From: Actinomadura madurae | GTDB lineage: Bacteria; Actinomycetota; Actinomycetes; Streptosporangiales; Streptosporangiaceae | Direction of reading: 5' to 3' | Assembly (NCBI RefSeq): GCF_900115095.1 | Contig: NZ_FOVH01000007.1 | Span: 248,001 to 312,000, forward strand | Length of the DNA: 64,000 nt | Part shown: positions 49,942 through 58,738 of the stretch, one piece after another | Numbering within the stretch: position 1 is the first letter of the stretch | Layout: each line of letters begins with the position of its first letter | Program-made: the position numbers and the translations under genes | Notes under the pieces: model-generated | Told to the model about the DNA's origin: nothing | The model's input: only the letters and a program-made list of their open reading frames with translations | The model's database searches: none

Positions 49942-50910
49942 ATGGACCCGATCGGCAAGAAACTGCTCGACATCGCCAAGAAGGAACTCGGCTACACCGA
50001 GAAGGGCGACGGCTACACGAAGTTCGGCGACTGGTACGCCAAGAACGTCGACGGCGACCACGACGCCTACTTCAAGACGGCCCCCTGGTGCGACATGTTC
50101 CTCGCCTGGGCCGCCGACAAGGCCGATGTCACCGAGCAGACCGGGCAGTTCGCCTCCACCGTCCAGCACGCCAAGTGGTTCAAGAAGCACGACGCCTGGG
50201 GCCACGACCCCGAGCCCGGCGCCATCGTCTTCTACGACTGGAACGGCTCCGGCGACATCGACCAGGTCGACCACGTCGGCATCGTCGAGAAGGTCGACGG
50301 CCACACGCTGCACACCATCGAGGGCAACGCCGAGGGCTACAAGCTCATGCGCAAGACCCGCGACATGGACACCGTCGTCGGCTTCGGCTACCCGTCCAAG
50401 ATCAAGGTCGAGGCCAAGTACACGCCGAAGCACGCCGCCCCCGCCCCCACCGTCGACAAGATCGGCGACCCCGCCACCACGACGCACGCGCAGGAGCAGG
50501 AGCACTCCGCGCCCCCCGAGCACCTCCCCGCGCAGGAGGTCGTCATCGGCGGGATCCTCGCCTTCGTCCTCTGCGGCACCGTCGCCCTCGCCGCCGGCCG
50601 CGCCGCCGCCGCGAAGGCCCCCACCACGCCGCCGATCCGCGTCCGCAAGCGCGGCAAGCACCACCGCCCGTCCACCCCGGTCGCGCTCCCCGCCGACGTC
50701 ACCCCGGCCGACCTGGACGCGGCCGACGCCGGCACCACCCTGATGCCCGCCCTCTCCCTCGCCGCCGCCCACGAGGCCGAGGACCGCGAGTTCTGGGGCC
50801 GCATCGCCCACCTCGAAGAGGACAAGGAACTCGACTTCTGGAACTCCCTGCACGCCGAGCTCACCGACTCCGAGCCCGCGCGGTACGCAAGCACTCCAGG
50901 ATTCCGCTAG
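49942..50910 (+). CDS. CHAP domain peptidoglycan hydrolase with one transmembrane helix
   Basis: 322 residues from ATG 49942 with AGGGAG upstream. A CHAP (NlpC/P60-like) domain fills residues 1-150: catalytic Cys in TAPWCDMFLAWAA and His in VDHVGIVEKVDG. A Pro/Thr-rich linker and one hydrophobic helix (VVIGGILAFVLCGTVALAAG, about residues 197-216) follow, then a basic stretch and an acidic C-terminus. There is no N-terminal signal peptide, so export by the internal helix or cytoplasmic storage remains open. Such enzymes cleave peptidoglycan stem peptides or glycan-peptide bonds. Confidence 0.8.
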   Translation: MDPIGKKLLDIAKKELGYTEKGDGYTKFGDWYAKNVDGDHDAYFKTAPWCDMFLAWAADKADVTEQTGQFASTVQHAKWFKKHDAWGHDPEPGAIVFYDWNGSGDIDQVDHVGIVEKVDGHTLHTIEGNAEGYKLMRKTRDMDTVVGFGYPSKIKVEAKYTPKHAAPAPTVDKIGDPATTTHAQEQEHSAPPEHLPAQEVVIGGILAFVLCGTVALAAGRAAAAKAPTTPPIRVRKRGKHHRPSTPVALPADVTPADLDAADAGTTLMPALSLAAAHEAEDREFWGRIAHLEEDKELDFWNSLHAELTDSEPARYASTPGFR

Positions 50911-50951
50911 AGTTGTCCATGCGAGCCCGGGGGGCGACCCCCAGGCGGCAG

Positions 50952-51024
50952 GCGGACGTGGCTCAGTTGGTAGAGCATCACCTTGCCAAGGTGAGGGTCG
51001 CGGGTTCGAATCCCGTCGTCCGCT
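50952..51024 (+). tRNA. tRNA-Gly (GCC)
   Basis: Acceptor arms GCGGACG/CGTCCGC, D-arm GGCTCAGTTGGTAGAGC, anticodon stem-loop CACC-TTGCCAA-GGTG with GCC at 50985-50987, and T-arm GCGGGTTCGAATCCCGT. Discriminator base T; CCA is not encoded. Confidence 0.96.
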
Positions 51025-51051
51025 CTGAGAGGCCCCGTCAGGCCTCGCTCT

Positions 51052-51122
51052 GGTGGAGTGGCCGAGAGGCGAGGCAACGGCCTGCAAAGCCGTGTACACG
51101 GGTTCAAATCCCGTCTCCACCT
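51052..51122 (+). tRNA. tRNA-Cys (GCA)
   Basis: Acceptor arms GGTGGAG/CTCCACC, anticodon loop CTGCAAA with GCA at 51084-51086, T-arm ACGGGTTCAAATCCCGT, discriminator T. CCA is not encoded. 27 bases after tRNA-Gly, so probably co-transcribed. Confidence 0.95.
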
Positions 51123-51134
51123 CGCAGCGCACGA

Positions 51135-51209
51135 GGGCGATTAGCTCAGTGGGAGAGCGCTACCTTGACACGGTAGAGGCCACTGGTTCAATCCCAGTAT
51201 CGCCCACCA
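51135..51209 (+). tRNA. tRNA-Val (GAC)
   Basis: Acceptor arms GGGCGAT/ATCGCCC, anticodon loop TTGACAC with GAC at 51167-51169, T-arm ACTGGTTCAATCCCAGT. The 3' end reads A-CCA, so CCA is encoded, unlike the two preceding tRNAs. Last of the Gly-Cys-Val cluster and immediately left of the biosynthetic gene cluster. Confidence 0.95.
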
Positions 51210-51210
51210 T

Positions 51211-51249
51211 GATCTCCCCAGGTCAGACATCGTGTCCGGCCTGGGGATC
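51211..51249. terminator. Terminator hairpin after tRNA cluster
   Basis: CCCCAGG pairs with CCTGGGG, extended by GATC at both ends with a two-base bulge and by an inner GACA/TGTC pair. It ends the tRNA operon and may also stop the convergent operon whose last gene ends at 51267. Confidence 0.65.
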
Positions 51250-51266
51250 GTGCATTTCCGGGAACG

Positions 51267-51977
51267 TCAATCGTCCTCGCGCCAGGGGAACACGTCGCCC
51301 GCCATGGCACGGGCTTTCATCAGCTGGTCGTCGTGGCCGCGGATCTGGTGGAGAAACGGGAAGTCGGTCGGCCGCACGGTGAGTTTGGCGACGGGCGCCA
51401 CCGGATCCGGGTTCGCCGCCTGGGCTATCCGGACCTCCGTTTCGCCGAAGGCGATCCGCGGCTGCGGCTCGAACCCGTCCGCGGACAGGAGGTAGACCGT
51501 TCCCTCGCGCCACGGTCGCCGTTCGAGGGCAGAGCGGGTGATCGAGAAGAAGTAGTAGGGGCCGTCCCGGTCCTCGTTGAGCCGGATGCACGCGGTGACC
51601 AGCGTCATCGCGTGCCCGGCCCGGTCGATGACCGCGAAGTACATCGGCCAGATGCCGTCCATCGCGGCGAAGACCGCCCGCCGGCCACCGAATTCGGATG
51701 GGTCCGCCGGCCGGCGCGGTTCGAAGCACGTGATGCCGGGGTCGCCCGTTCCGTGGAGCACGAAGCCCCTTCGGTCGGCGGCATGGCAGAGGAACTGCCA
51801 CTTCGGTGCCGGCAGCCGGTAGTCGATGGGTCGCGCCGGCCCCTCCTTGACGGCCTGGTCCAGCAGCCTGTCGAAGGCCGACGCCGTCTCGGGGTCCGGC
51901 CCGGGAGCAGGCCGAGACATCCAGTGCGCGGGCAGGTCGGCCCGCCGCTGCGGCGTCGGCCGCGTGCGCTCTGACAC
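51267..51977 (-). CDS. Unknown protein in the thioesterase-ACP operon
   Basis: 236 residues from GTG 51977 with GAGAGGGG six bases upstream. It follows the ACP gene by 18 bases on the same strand, so it is probably part of the biosynthetic operon. No signal peptide or membrane helix. The segment FVLHGTGDPGITCFEPR followed by RAVFAAMDGIWPMYFAVIDR recalls the His-Gly-Thr strand of ADP-ribosyltransferase-like folds, but no catalytic Glu pattern is clear and I do not assign a family. The protein ends in DVFPWREDD. Confidence 0.6.
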   Translation of the reverse strand: MSERTRPTPQRRADLPAHWMSRPAPGPDPETASAFDRLLDQAVKEGPARPIDYRLPAPKWQFLCHAADRRGFVLHGTGDPGITCFEPRRPADPSEFGGRRAVFAAMDGIWPMYFAVIDRAGHAMTLVTACIRLNEDRDGPYYFFSITRSALERRPWREGTVYLLSADGFEPQPRIAFGETEVRIAQAANPDPVAPVAKLTVRPTDFPFLHQIRGHDDQLMKARAMAGDVFPWREDD

Positions 51978-51995
51978 GGTTGGCCCCTCTCGATG

Positions 51996-52286
51996 TCACG
52001 AGTCCCAGGGAAGCCGCGCGGCGGCGGCCCGGTTCGCGCGCGCCGGGTGCCCGGTCCCTGCCGCCGCGCGTGCTTCGACTTCCTCGATCAACGTGGCGAG
52101 CGTCGGGTAACGGAACATGTCGACCATGCCGAGGGAGAGCCCGGCTCCGTCCAGGTCGGCGCGCACGGCGGCCAGAATGACCGAGGTGAAACCCGCCTCG
52201 AAGAAGTTGGTGCGGTCGGTCAGGATGCGCCCCCGCGGGGCCCGGCTCGCGAACGCGGCTCTGATCCGCCGTTCGAGCTCGGTCAC
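51996..52286 (-). CDS. Discrete acyl carrier protein
   Basis: 96 residues from GTG 52286, overlapping the thioesterase stop (GTGA). Four-helix carrier-protein fold with LERRIRAAFASRA, then NFFEAGFTSVILAAVRADL, where the Ser of GFTS is the probable phosphopantetheine site. MFRYPTLATLIEEVEA forms the last helix. The FFEAGFTS form of the motif resembles PKS/NRPS carriers more than fatty-acid-synthase ACP. It probably shuttles an acyl or extender unit for the PKSs on the opposite strand. Confidence 0.83.
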   Translation of the reverse strand: MTELERRIRAAFASRAPRGRILTDRTNFFEAGFTSVILAAVRADLDGAGLSLGMVDMFRYPTLATLIEEVEARAAAGTGHPARANRAAAARLPWDS

Positions 52287-53050
52287 CGCCGGAACTCCCG
52301 CTCGACGAGGGCCATCACCGCGGCCTGGCCACCGTCCAGCAGCCAGTGGTCGCCGTCGACGAACTCCATCCGGAAACCGGCGCTGGTCTGGGCCTCCCAA
52401 GCGCGCAGTTCCCCGGCCGAGCTGGTGCCGTCATCGCGCCCGGCCACCGCCACGATGGGCATGCCCAGCGGTGGACCGTCCACGTAGGCGAAGCCGGACA
52501 CGGCGGCGAAGTCGGCGCGCAGCGCGGGTTCGAAGATCTCCCGGTAGTCCGGCTCCGCGGCGAGTGTCATCGGAAAGCCACCGAACGACCGGATCCGCGA
52601 CCAGAACTCGTCCGACGGCAGAGTGTGCAGGGCGGAGTCGGGTCGTACCAGTTGCGGCGCGGGGTAGGAGGCCACGACCAGCGCCACGGGCGCCGGCATG
52701 GCCCCGGCCTCGACGGCACGCGCGAGCAGGAATGCGGCCAGCGCACCCGAGCAGTACCCGAAGAGCACGTAGGGCCGCGCCGTCCAGCGCGAGAGCTCGG
52801 CCGCGATGCCGGCGACGAGATCGTCCAGGTCGGTGATCGACGGCTCGTCGAATCGCGCCTGCCTGCCAGGGGGGTTCAACGCCCACAGCCCGATGTCGCC
52901 GGGCAGCAGGGCCGCGCAGTCGGCGAACGCCGAGCACCCCGCGCCGGCCTGCGGCAGCGCGAGCACCCGGTGCGGTCGCGAACCGTCGTCGTTCAGCGGG
53001 ACGAACCACTGCGGCCCCAGCGCCCGGTCGGCTGACGATGAGGTTCGCAC
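52283..53050 (-). CDS. Type II thioesterase (alpha/beta hydrolase)
   Basis: 255 residues from GTG 53050, set by GGAGG about six bases upstream. Nucleophile motif GYCSGAL (Ser), N-terminal LALPQAGAGCSAFADCAALL and C-terminal catalytic His in FVDGDHWLLDGG. Type II thioesterases remove aberrant acyl groups from PKS/NRPS carrier proteins. It heads a three-gene operon (thioesterase, ACP, unknown protein) divergent from the first PKS gene. Confidence 0.87.
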   Translation of the reverse strand: MRTSSSADRALGPQWFVPLNDDGSRPHRVLALPQAGAGCSAFADCAALLPGDIGLWALNPPGRQARFDEPSITDLDDLVAGIAAELSRWTARPYVLFGYCSGALAAFLLARAVEAGAMPAPVALVVASYPAPQLVRPDSALHTLPSDEFWSRIRSFGGFPMTLAAEPDYREIFEPALRADFAAVSGFAYVDGPPLGMPIVAVAGRDDGTSSAGELRAWEAQTSAGFRMEFVDGDHWLLDGGQAAVMALVEREFRR

Positions 53051-53242
53051 GGCACCTCCATACCGGTAGCACGCTGACCCGTCCATGCTGGCGAGCCGCG
53101 TGCTCGGCGTCATGTCCCGCAAACCCAGGACACCCTCCTGTCCCCTCTTCCCGGGGCATGCCGGGGAGGCGAGTCCGCGCCTACTGTGCGGCGAACGGAT
53201 CTCGCCTTTCGGCGGTGCGACGCCACAACGAGAGGACGCGCG
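53051..53242. promoter_or_regulatory. Divergent promoter region of the biosynthetic cluster
   Basis: 192 bases between the thioesterase operon and PKS gene 1. It contains the palindrome GGCATGCC near 53155 flanked by CCGGGG/CCGGGG, and TACTGT as a possible -10 for the PKS gene. No firm promoter can be named. The cluster regulator (58739-59872) may act here. Confidence 0.35.
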
Positions 53243-56200
53243 GTGGGTGACGAGCCGGGTTTTCCGGAACATGTGGCCAGCAGGGTGGCCATCATCGGCA
53301 TGGGCGTGCGGTTCCCCGGAGCAGCCGACACGACCCAGCTCTGGCGCAACCTCGAACAGGGCGTGCAGTCCTTCACCAGGCTCACCGACGAGCAGTTGCG
53401 GAGCGCCGGCGTCTCCGAGGAGGACATCGCCGATCAGGACTACATCCGGGTCCGCCCCCTCCTGGACGAGATGGAGTATTTCGACGCGAAGTACTTCGGT
53501 TACAGCGCCAGACAAGCCCAGATAACCGATCCGCAGCAGCGGCTGTTTCTCGAGGTGTGCAGCACCGCTCTGCAGGACGCCGGCTACGCCGCCGGCAACG
53601 GTGGGCGCGACATCGGGGTCTACGGCGCCAGCGGGCCGGCCGAGTACCACTGGAAGAACGTTTTCCGGAACCAGCGGGTCCTCGATGCCGTCGGCGACCT
53701 CGGCGTCGACATCAGCAACCACGGGGACTACGTGGCACTGCGCGTCGCCTACTCCCTCGGTCTCACCGGCCCCGCGCTCTCGATCGCCACCGCGTGCTCG
53801 GGCTCGCTGGTCGCCACCCACCTGGCCGCGCAGGCGTTGCTGAACCGCGAGTGCGGCATGGCCATCGCCGGCGGGTCCCACGTCGTCCTGCCCTACCACC
53901 ATGGACGGACGTGGACCGAGAACGGCATGTTCGCCCGCGACGGCAGGATCCGCGCCTTCGACGCGGACGCCGGCGGCACGAACTTCGGCACCGGTGCCGG
54001 CGCGGTGGTGCTCAAACGCTACGCGGACGCGCTCGCCGACGGCGATCACATCTATGCCGTCCTCCTCGCCTCCGCCGTCAACAACGACGGGGGCGCGAAG
54101 ACCGGCTTCAGCGCACCCAGCGAGGAGGGCCAGCGGGCCGTGATCTCGCAGGCGCTCACCGCGAGCGGCGTCGCACCGGACACCATCGACTACGTCGAGG
54201 CGCACGGCACGGGGACGAGGGTCGGAGATCCGATCGAGGTGGCCGCGCTATCGGCCGCGTACAGGCAGGCCGGCGCCGTCGGCGAGCGCGCCTGCCCCAT
54301 CGGGTCGGTCAAGACGAACATCGGCCATCTCGGATCCGTCGCCGGTATCGCCGGGCTCATCAAGACCGTGCTGGCCATGCGGAACGGGCTCGTCCCGGGC
54401 TCGCTCAACTTCGTGACGCCCAACCCGGAGATCGACTTCGCCGAGACGCCGTTCTACGTCAACGCGGAGCTGGCGCCGTGGCGAACCGGTGGCACGCCCA
54501 AGCGGGCCGCGGTGAGCTCGTTCGGCATCGGCGGCGGCAACGCGCACGTCATCCTTGAGGAGGCGCCGCCCGCGGTACCGGGCGACCCCGGGCGCACCTG
54601 GCAGATCCTGCCGCTGTCGGCCAAGACCGAGTCGGCCCTCGCGACCATGCGCACCGAGCTCGCCGCGCATCTGCGCGCCCACCCCGAGCTGGAACTCGCC
54701 GACGTCGCGCACACGCTGCAGGTCGGCCGGGCGCAGCTGGAGCGCCGCGACGCGGTGGTCTGCCGGGACGTCGACGACGCCATCGCCCAACTCGACGATG
54801 CCATGCCGGTGCCGCCGGACACGCGGGGTACCGCCTCGGTGGCGTTCCTGTTCCCCGGCCAGGGCGCGCAGCACGTGGGCATGGCCGAGCAGGGGTACCG
54901 GACGGAACCGGTGTTCCGCGAGACGGTCGACGAGTGCGCGGAGCTGCTGGCGCCGCATCTGGGTTGCGACGTACGGGACGTGATGTTCGGCGAGCGCGGC
55001 CGGGACGCCGACGACACCGCGAAGGCGGACCGGCTGCGGCGGACCGAGCTGGCCCAGCCGGCCCTGTTCACGATCGAGTACGCACTGGCCCGGCTGTGGA
55101 TGAGCTGGGGCGTCGAACCGGCGACGATGGCCGGCCACAGCGTCGGCGAGTACGTCGCCGCCTGCCTGGCCGGGGTCTTCACGCTGCCGGACGCGCTGGA
55201 GCTGGTCGCGGCGCGAGGCAGGCTGACCCAGTCCATGCCGGCCGGCTCGATGGTCGCTGTGCCGATGGCCGCCGACGACCTTCTCCCGATGCTGCCGGAC
55301 GAACTGGACCTCGCGGCGGTCAACGGCCCCAGGGCCTGCGTCGTCGCCGGGCCGGCCGATGCCGTCGCGGAACTGACCGAGTGGCTCGACGCACGGGGCG
55401 TGCGCTGCCGGCCCCTCCACACCTCGCACGCCTTCCACAGCTCCATGCTCGACCCCGTCGTGGAGCCGCTGCGCGACACGGTCGCCGAGGTCCCGCTCAA
55501 GTCCCCCTCGATCCCGTTCGTGTCGACCCTCACCGGCAGGCAGATCACCGACAGCGAGGCGGTCGACCCCGGCTACTGGGCGGACCACCTGCGCGGCACC
55601 GTTCGCTTCGACGCCGCCTGCCGGAAACTCGCGGCGACCGGGGCGGTGCTGCTCGAGGTCGGGCCCGGTCAGAACCTCACCTCACTCGCCCGGCAGGCGC
55701 TGCCCAAGGCGGCGAAGGTCGTGGCCTCGTTCGGCCGGCCGACCGCGACGGGCTCCGACGCCAGGTCGCTGGCCGAGGCCGCCGGACGACTCTGGTCGCT
55801 CGGCGTCCCGCTCGACTGGGCGGCACTGCGCGCCGGAGCCGGGCGCAAGCGCGTCTCCCTGCCCGTGTACCCGTATGAGCGGGAGCGGTACTGGGTGGAG
55901 CCCGATCCCCGCACCGGTGACGACGATGCGCGGTCGCGGGAACCCGCCGGCGGCCCCGGCTACCTGCCGGTGTGGCGGCGCCGGCCGCTGCCCGCGTCCG
56001 GGCCGCCGTCCCGCCCGGCGGCCGGCGGCTCGGACACCTGGTTGGTGTTCACCCCGGCGGAGGGACCGGCCGAGGCGGTGTCCGGTGAGCTCGCCGCGCG
56101 GGGCGCGACGGTGGTCCGCGTCAGCGCCGGCGCTCGGTTCGCGAAGCTCGACGACCACCACTTCGAGATCGTTCCCGGTCACCGTCCCGACTACGACGAG

Positions 56201-58729
56201 CTGCTCAAGGCCCTGGAGGCAGGACCCGGCAGGCCGGCCTCCGTCCTGCACGGCTGGACGTCCGGCCGGTCACTCTGGGCAGGACAGGACGACTTCTCCG
56301 CTGTCGACGAGATCCGCGACACCGGTTTCTACAGCGTGCTGTTCCTGTCGCAGGCCTGGCTGGCGCACTGGCCGGACCGGCCCGTCGAGATCCGCGTCCT
56401 CACCAGCGGTACCTGCAACGTGTCGGGTGCAGAGCAGATCGACCCGGCCAAGTCGTTGCTGCGCGGCCCGTGCCGGGTCATCCCGCACGAGTCGCCGACG
56501 ATCACCTGCCAGCTCATCGACACCTCCGCGGCGGATCTCGCCGACGTCGAACCGCTCCTCACCGAGCTCGACACGCCGGTCACCGACAGGACGGTCGCCT
56601 TGCGGGCAGGACGCCGGTGGGTGGAGGAGTACGAGCAGACCGACCTGCCCGACCACACGGACGTACCTCGACTGCTCCGGCGACGGGGCGTGTACCTGAT
56701 CACCGGAGGTATGGGCGGGATCGGGCTGGAGACCGCCAAGGCGCTCGCGCGCGGCGTGGCGGCTCGGCTGATCCTGGTCGGACGCACGCCGCTGCCGCCG
56801 CGCCAGGACTGGGACGCCTACCTCACCGAGAACGGCGATGATCGCACGGGCGCTCGGATCCGCGGCATCCAGGAGGTGGAGAGGCTGGGCGGCGAGGTGA
56901 TGACCGCCGTCGCGGACGTCGCGGACGAGGCCGCCATGCAGATGGTCGTCGACGCCGCGCGGGAGCGGTTCGGGCCCGTCAACGGCGTGTTCCACGCGGC
57001 CGGCGTGGCCGGCGGCGGCATGGCGCTGGTCCGCACGAGGGAGCAGGCCGAGCAGGTGCTCGCGCCGAAGGTCGAGGGCACGCTGGTGCTCGACCGGCTG
57101 CTCGGGCGAGAGATCGACGTGCTCGTGCTGTACTCCTCGATCGTGTCGGTCAGCGGTGACTACGGCATGGTCGACTACTGTTCGGCCAACGCGTTCCTCG
57201 ACGCCTACGCGCAGGCACGCCCGCCCGCGCACTGCCCCGCGATCTCGGTCAACTGGTGCGGCTGGGCCGACGTCGGCATGACGGTGGACACACGGGCCGA
57301 CGCGCCCGAGGGCTTCCGGGCGCTGGAGGCCGGGCGCGACCCCCAGCCCTCCCATCCCCTCCTCGGCCATCGACTCCCCGGTGACGAGATCGCCTTCTCC
57401 TCGCGGATCGATCCGACGTGCCACTGGGTGCTGTCCGACCACCGGATGAACGGACACGCCGTCTACCCGGGCGTCGCCTACGTCGAGCTGATCCGGGCCG
57501 CGTACGACACGGCCGTGCGGCCGGGCCCCGTCGAACTCCGCGACCTGATCTTCACCCGGCCGCTCGCCGTCGACGGGCCACGCGAGCTGCGCGTGGTCGG
57601 GCGACCGAGCGGGCCGACCGCCATCGACTTCACCGTGGTCAGCCGGCCGGCCGACGACCTCGACGCGCCGTGGGAACGGCATGCCTCGGGCACCGCCGAC
57701 GCCACGGCGGACACCCAGGCGCCGCCGCGGCGGGATCTGGCCGCGCTCCGCGCGCAATGCGACGCGGCCGGCTACCGGCCGACGCTGGACGACCCGGAGT
57801 CCCCGGTGACGTTCGGCCCGCACTGGCACGTCATCGACCGGGTGCACACGGGCCACGGTCAGCATCTCGTCGAGCTGGCGATCCCCAGCGGCCTCGACGG
57901 CGACCTCGACGAGTTCGTGCTGCATCCGGCGCTGCTCGACGGCGCGACCGGCCTCGGCCTGGACCTTCCCGATCTCAGTGGGGACGGTCGAGGGTTCCTC
58001 CCGCTGGCGTACGGCCGGGTGGTCGTTCGCGCCCCGCTGCCGGCCAGGGTGTACAGCCATGGCGTACCACGCGGTGTCGCCATCGCGGGCCGGGACATCG
58101 CGAGCTTCGACTTTTCCATCATGGACGAGGACGGATGCGAGCTGGTCGCCATCGAGAACTACTCGGTCCGAGGTATCGAGACCGCCGCCGTCCACAGCGC
58201 ACTCGGCGACCGTCCCACGGGTTCCATGATCGACCTGCCGGCCACCGCGCGCCCGGCCACCGCGGAACTGCTGCTGGCTCCGGACCACGGCATCGAGCTG
58301 ACGTGGCGGATCCTCAACGGCGGCCGGGAGGCCCAATATGTGATCAGCACGGAGCCACCGGCCGCGCGGGCGGACCGCATCGCGGGGTTCGCGGCGAACA
58401 TCGCGACAGCGGAAGGCGGGCAGCTCGCCGGGACCAACCGAACACGGCGACACGCTCCGGCGGTCGACATCGAAGCCATCAACGACACCGAGCGCGGTCT
58501 GCGCCGGCTCTGGATGGACGCGTTCGGCATCGACCAGCTCGGCCTGGACGAGGACTTCATCGAGATCGGCGGCAACTCGCTCGTGGCGGTGCAACTGGCG
58601 GTCCGGATCAAGGACATGCTCGATGTCACCGTGTCCGCGACCGTGGTCTTGGAGTACCCGACGGTGCGCACGCTGGCCCAGTTCGTCGACCAGTCCATCG
58701 CAGAGCAGCAGGCCGTCCTGAGCAGGTGA
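53243..58729 (+). CDS. Type I polyketide synthase, one module KS-AT-KR-DH-ACP
   Basis: 1828 residues from GTG 53243 (AGAGGA seven bases upstream). KS, residues about 13-441, with Cys185 in TACSGS, HGTGT and NIGHLG. AT, about 532-820, with intact GHSVGEY (Ser633) and HAFHSSM, which points to malonyl-CoA. KR, about 1150-1343, with GGMGGIG and the YSS and VDYCSAN active-site motifs. DH, about 1371-1643, with HRMNGHAVYP and LHPALLDG. ACP, about 1746-1820, with GGNSL (Ser1779). Having KR before DH departs from the standard DH-KR order. There is no docking or thioesterase domain. The module should add a C2 unit and take it to the enoyl level. Confidence 0.93.
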   Translation: MGDEPGFPEHVASRVAIIGMGVRFPGAADTTQLWRNLEQGVQSFTRLTDEQLRSAGVSEEDIADQDYIRVRPLLDEMEYFDAKYFGYSARQAQITDPQQRLFLEVCSTALQDAGYAAGNGGRDIGVYGASGPAEYHWKNVFRNQRVLDAVGDLGVDISNHGDYVALRVAYSLGLTGPALSIATACSGSLVATHLAAQALLNRECGMAIAGGSHVVLPYHHGRTWTENGMFARDGRIRAFDADAGGTNFGTGAGAVVLKRYADALADGDHIYAVLLASAVNNDGGAKTGFSAPSEEGQRAVISQALTASGVAPDTIDYVEAHGTGTRVGDPIEVAALSAAYRQAGAVGERACPIGSVKTNIGHLGSVAGIAGLIKTVLAMRNGLVPGSLNFVTPNPEIDFAETPFYVNAELAPWRTGGTPKRAAVSSFGIGGGNAHVILEEAPPAVPGDPGRTWQILPLSAKTESALATMRTELAAHLRAHPELELADVAHTLQVGRAQLERRDAVVCRDVDDAIAQLDDAMPVPPDTRGTASVAFLFPGQGAQHVGMAEQGYRTEPVFRETVDECAELLAPHLGCDVRDVMFGERGRDADDTAKADRLRRTELAQPALFTIEYALARLWMSWGVEPATMAGHSVGEYVAACLAGVFTLPDALELVAARGRLTQSMPAGSMVAVPMAADDLLPMLPDELDLAAVNGPRACVVAGPADAVAELTEWLDARGVRCRPLHTSHAFHSSMLDPVVEPLRDTVAEVPLKSPSIPFVSTLTGRQITDSEAVDPGYWADHLRGTVRFDAACRKLAATGAVLLEVGPGQNLTSLARQALPKAAKVVASFGRPTATGSDARSLAEAAGRLWSLGVPLDWAALRAGAGRKRVSLPVYPYERERYWVEPDPRTGDDDARSREPAGGPGYLPVWRRRPLPASGPPSRPAAGGSDTWLVFTPAEGPAEAVSGELAARGATVVRVSAGARFAKLDDHHFEIVPGHRPDYDELLKALEAGPGRPASVLHGWTSGRSLWAGQDDFSAVDEIRDTGFYSVLFLSQAWLAHWPDRPVEIRVLTSGTCNVSGAEQIDPAKSLLRGPCRVIPHESPTITCQLIDTSAADLADVEPLLTELDTPVTDRTVALRAGRRWVEEYEQTDLPDHTDVPRLLRRRGVYLITGGMGGIGLETAKALARGVAARLILVGRTPLPPRQDWDAYLTENGDDRTGARIRGIQEVERLGGEVMTAVADVADEAAMQMVVDAARERFGPVNGVFHAAGVAGGGMALVRTREQAEQVLAPKVEGTLVLDRLLGREIDVLVLYSSIVSVSGDYGMVDYCSANAFLDAYAQARPPAHCPAISVNWCGWADVGMTVDTRADAPEGFRALEAGRDPQPSHPLLGHRLPGDEIAFSSRIDPTCHWVLSDHRMNGHAVYPGVAYVELIRAAYDTAVRPGPVELRDLIFTRPLAVDGPRELRVVGRPSGPTAIDFTVVSRPADDLDAPWERHASGTADATADTQAPPRRDLAALRAQCDAAGYRPTLDDPESPVTFGPHWHVIDRVHTGHGQHLVELAIPSGLDGDLDEFVLHPALLDGATGLGLDLPDLSGDGRGFLPLAYGRVVVRAPLPARVYSHGVPRGVAIAGRDIASFDFSIMDEDGCELVAIENYSVRGIETAAVHSALGDRPTGSMIDLPATARPATAELLLAPDHGIELTWRILNGGREAQYVISTEPPAARADRIAGFAANIATAEGGQLAGTNRTRRHAPAVDIEAINDTERGLRRLWMDAFGIDQLGLDEDFIEIGGNSLVAVQLAVRIKDMLDVTVSATVVLEYPTVRTLAQFVDQSIAEQQAVLSR

Positions 58730-58738
58730 CCGGTGGTC

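Noticed and set aside
50952..51209. CRISPR-like or tandem repeat impression from three similar elements
   Set aside because: The three units fold as tRNA-Gly, tRNA-Cys and tRNA-Val cloverleaves.
53110..54205. Upstream extension of the thioesterase frame across the PKS 1 start
   Set aside because: The thioesterase fold begins only after GTG 53050, which has a good ribosome binding site; the extension overlaps the KS-coding sequence.
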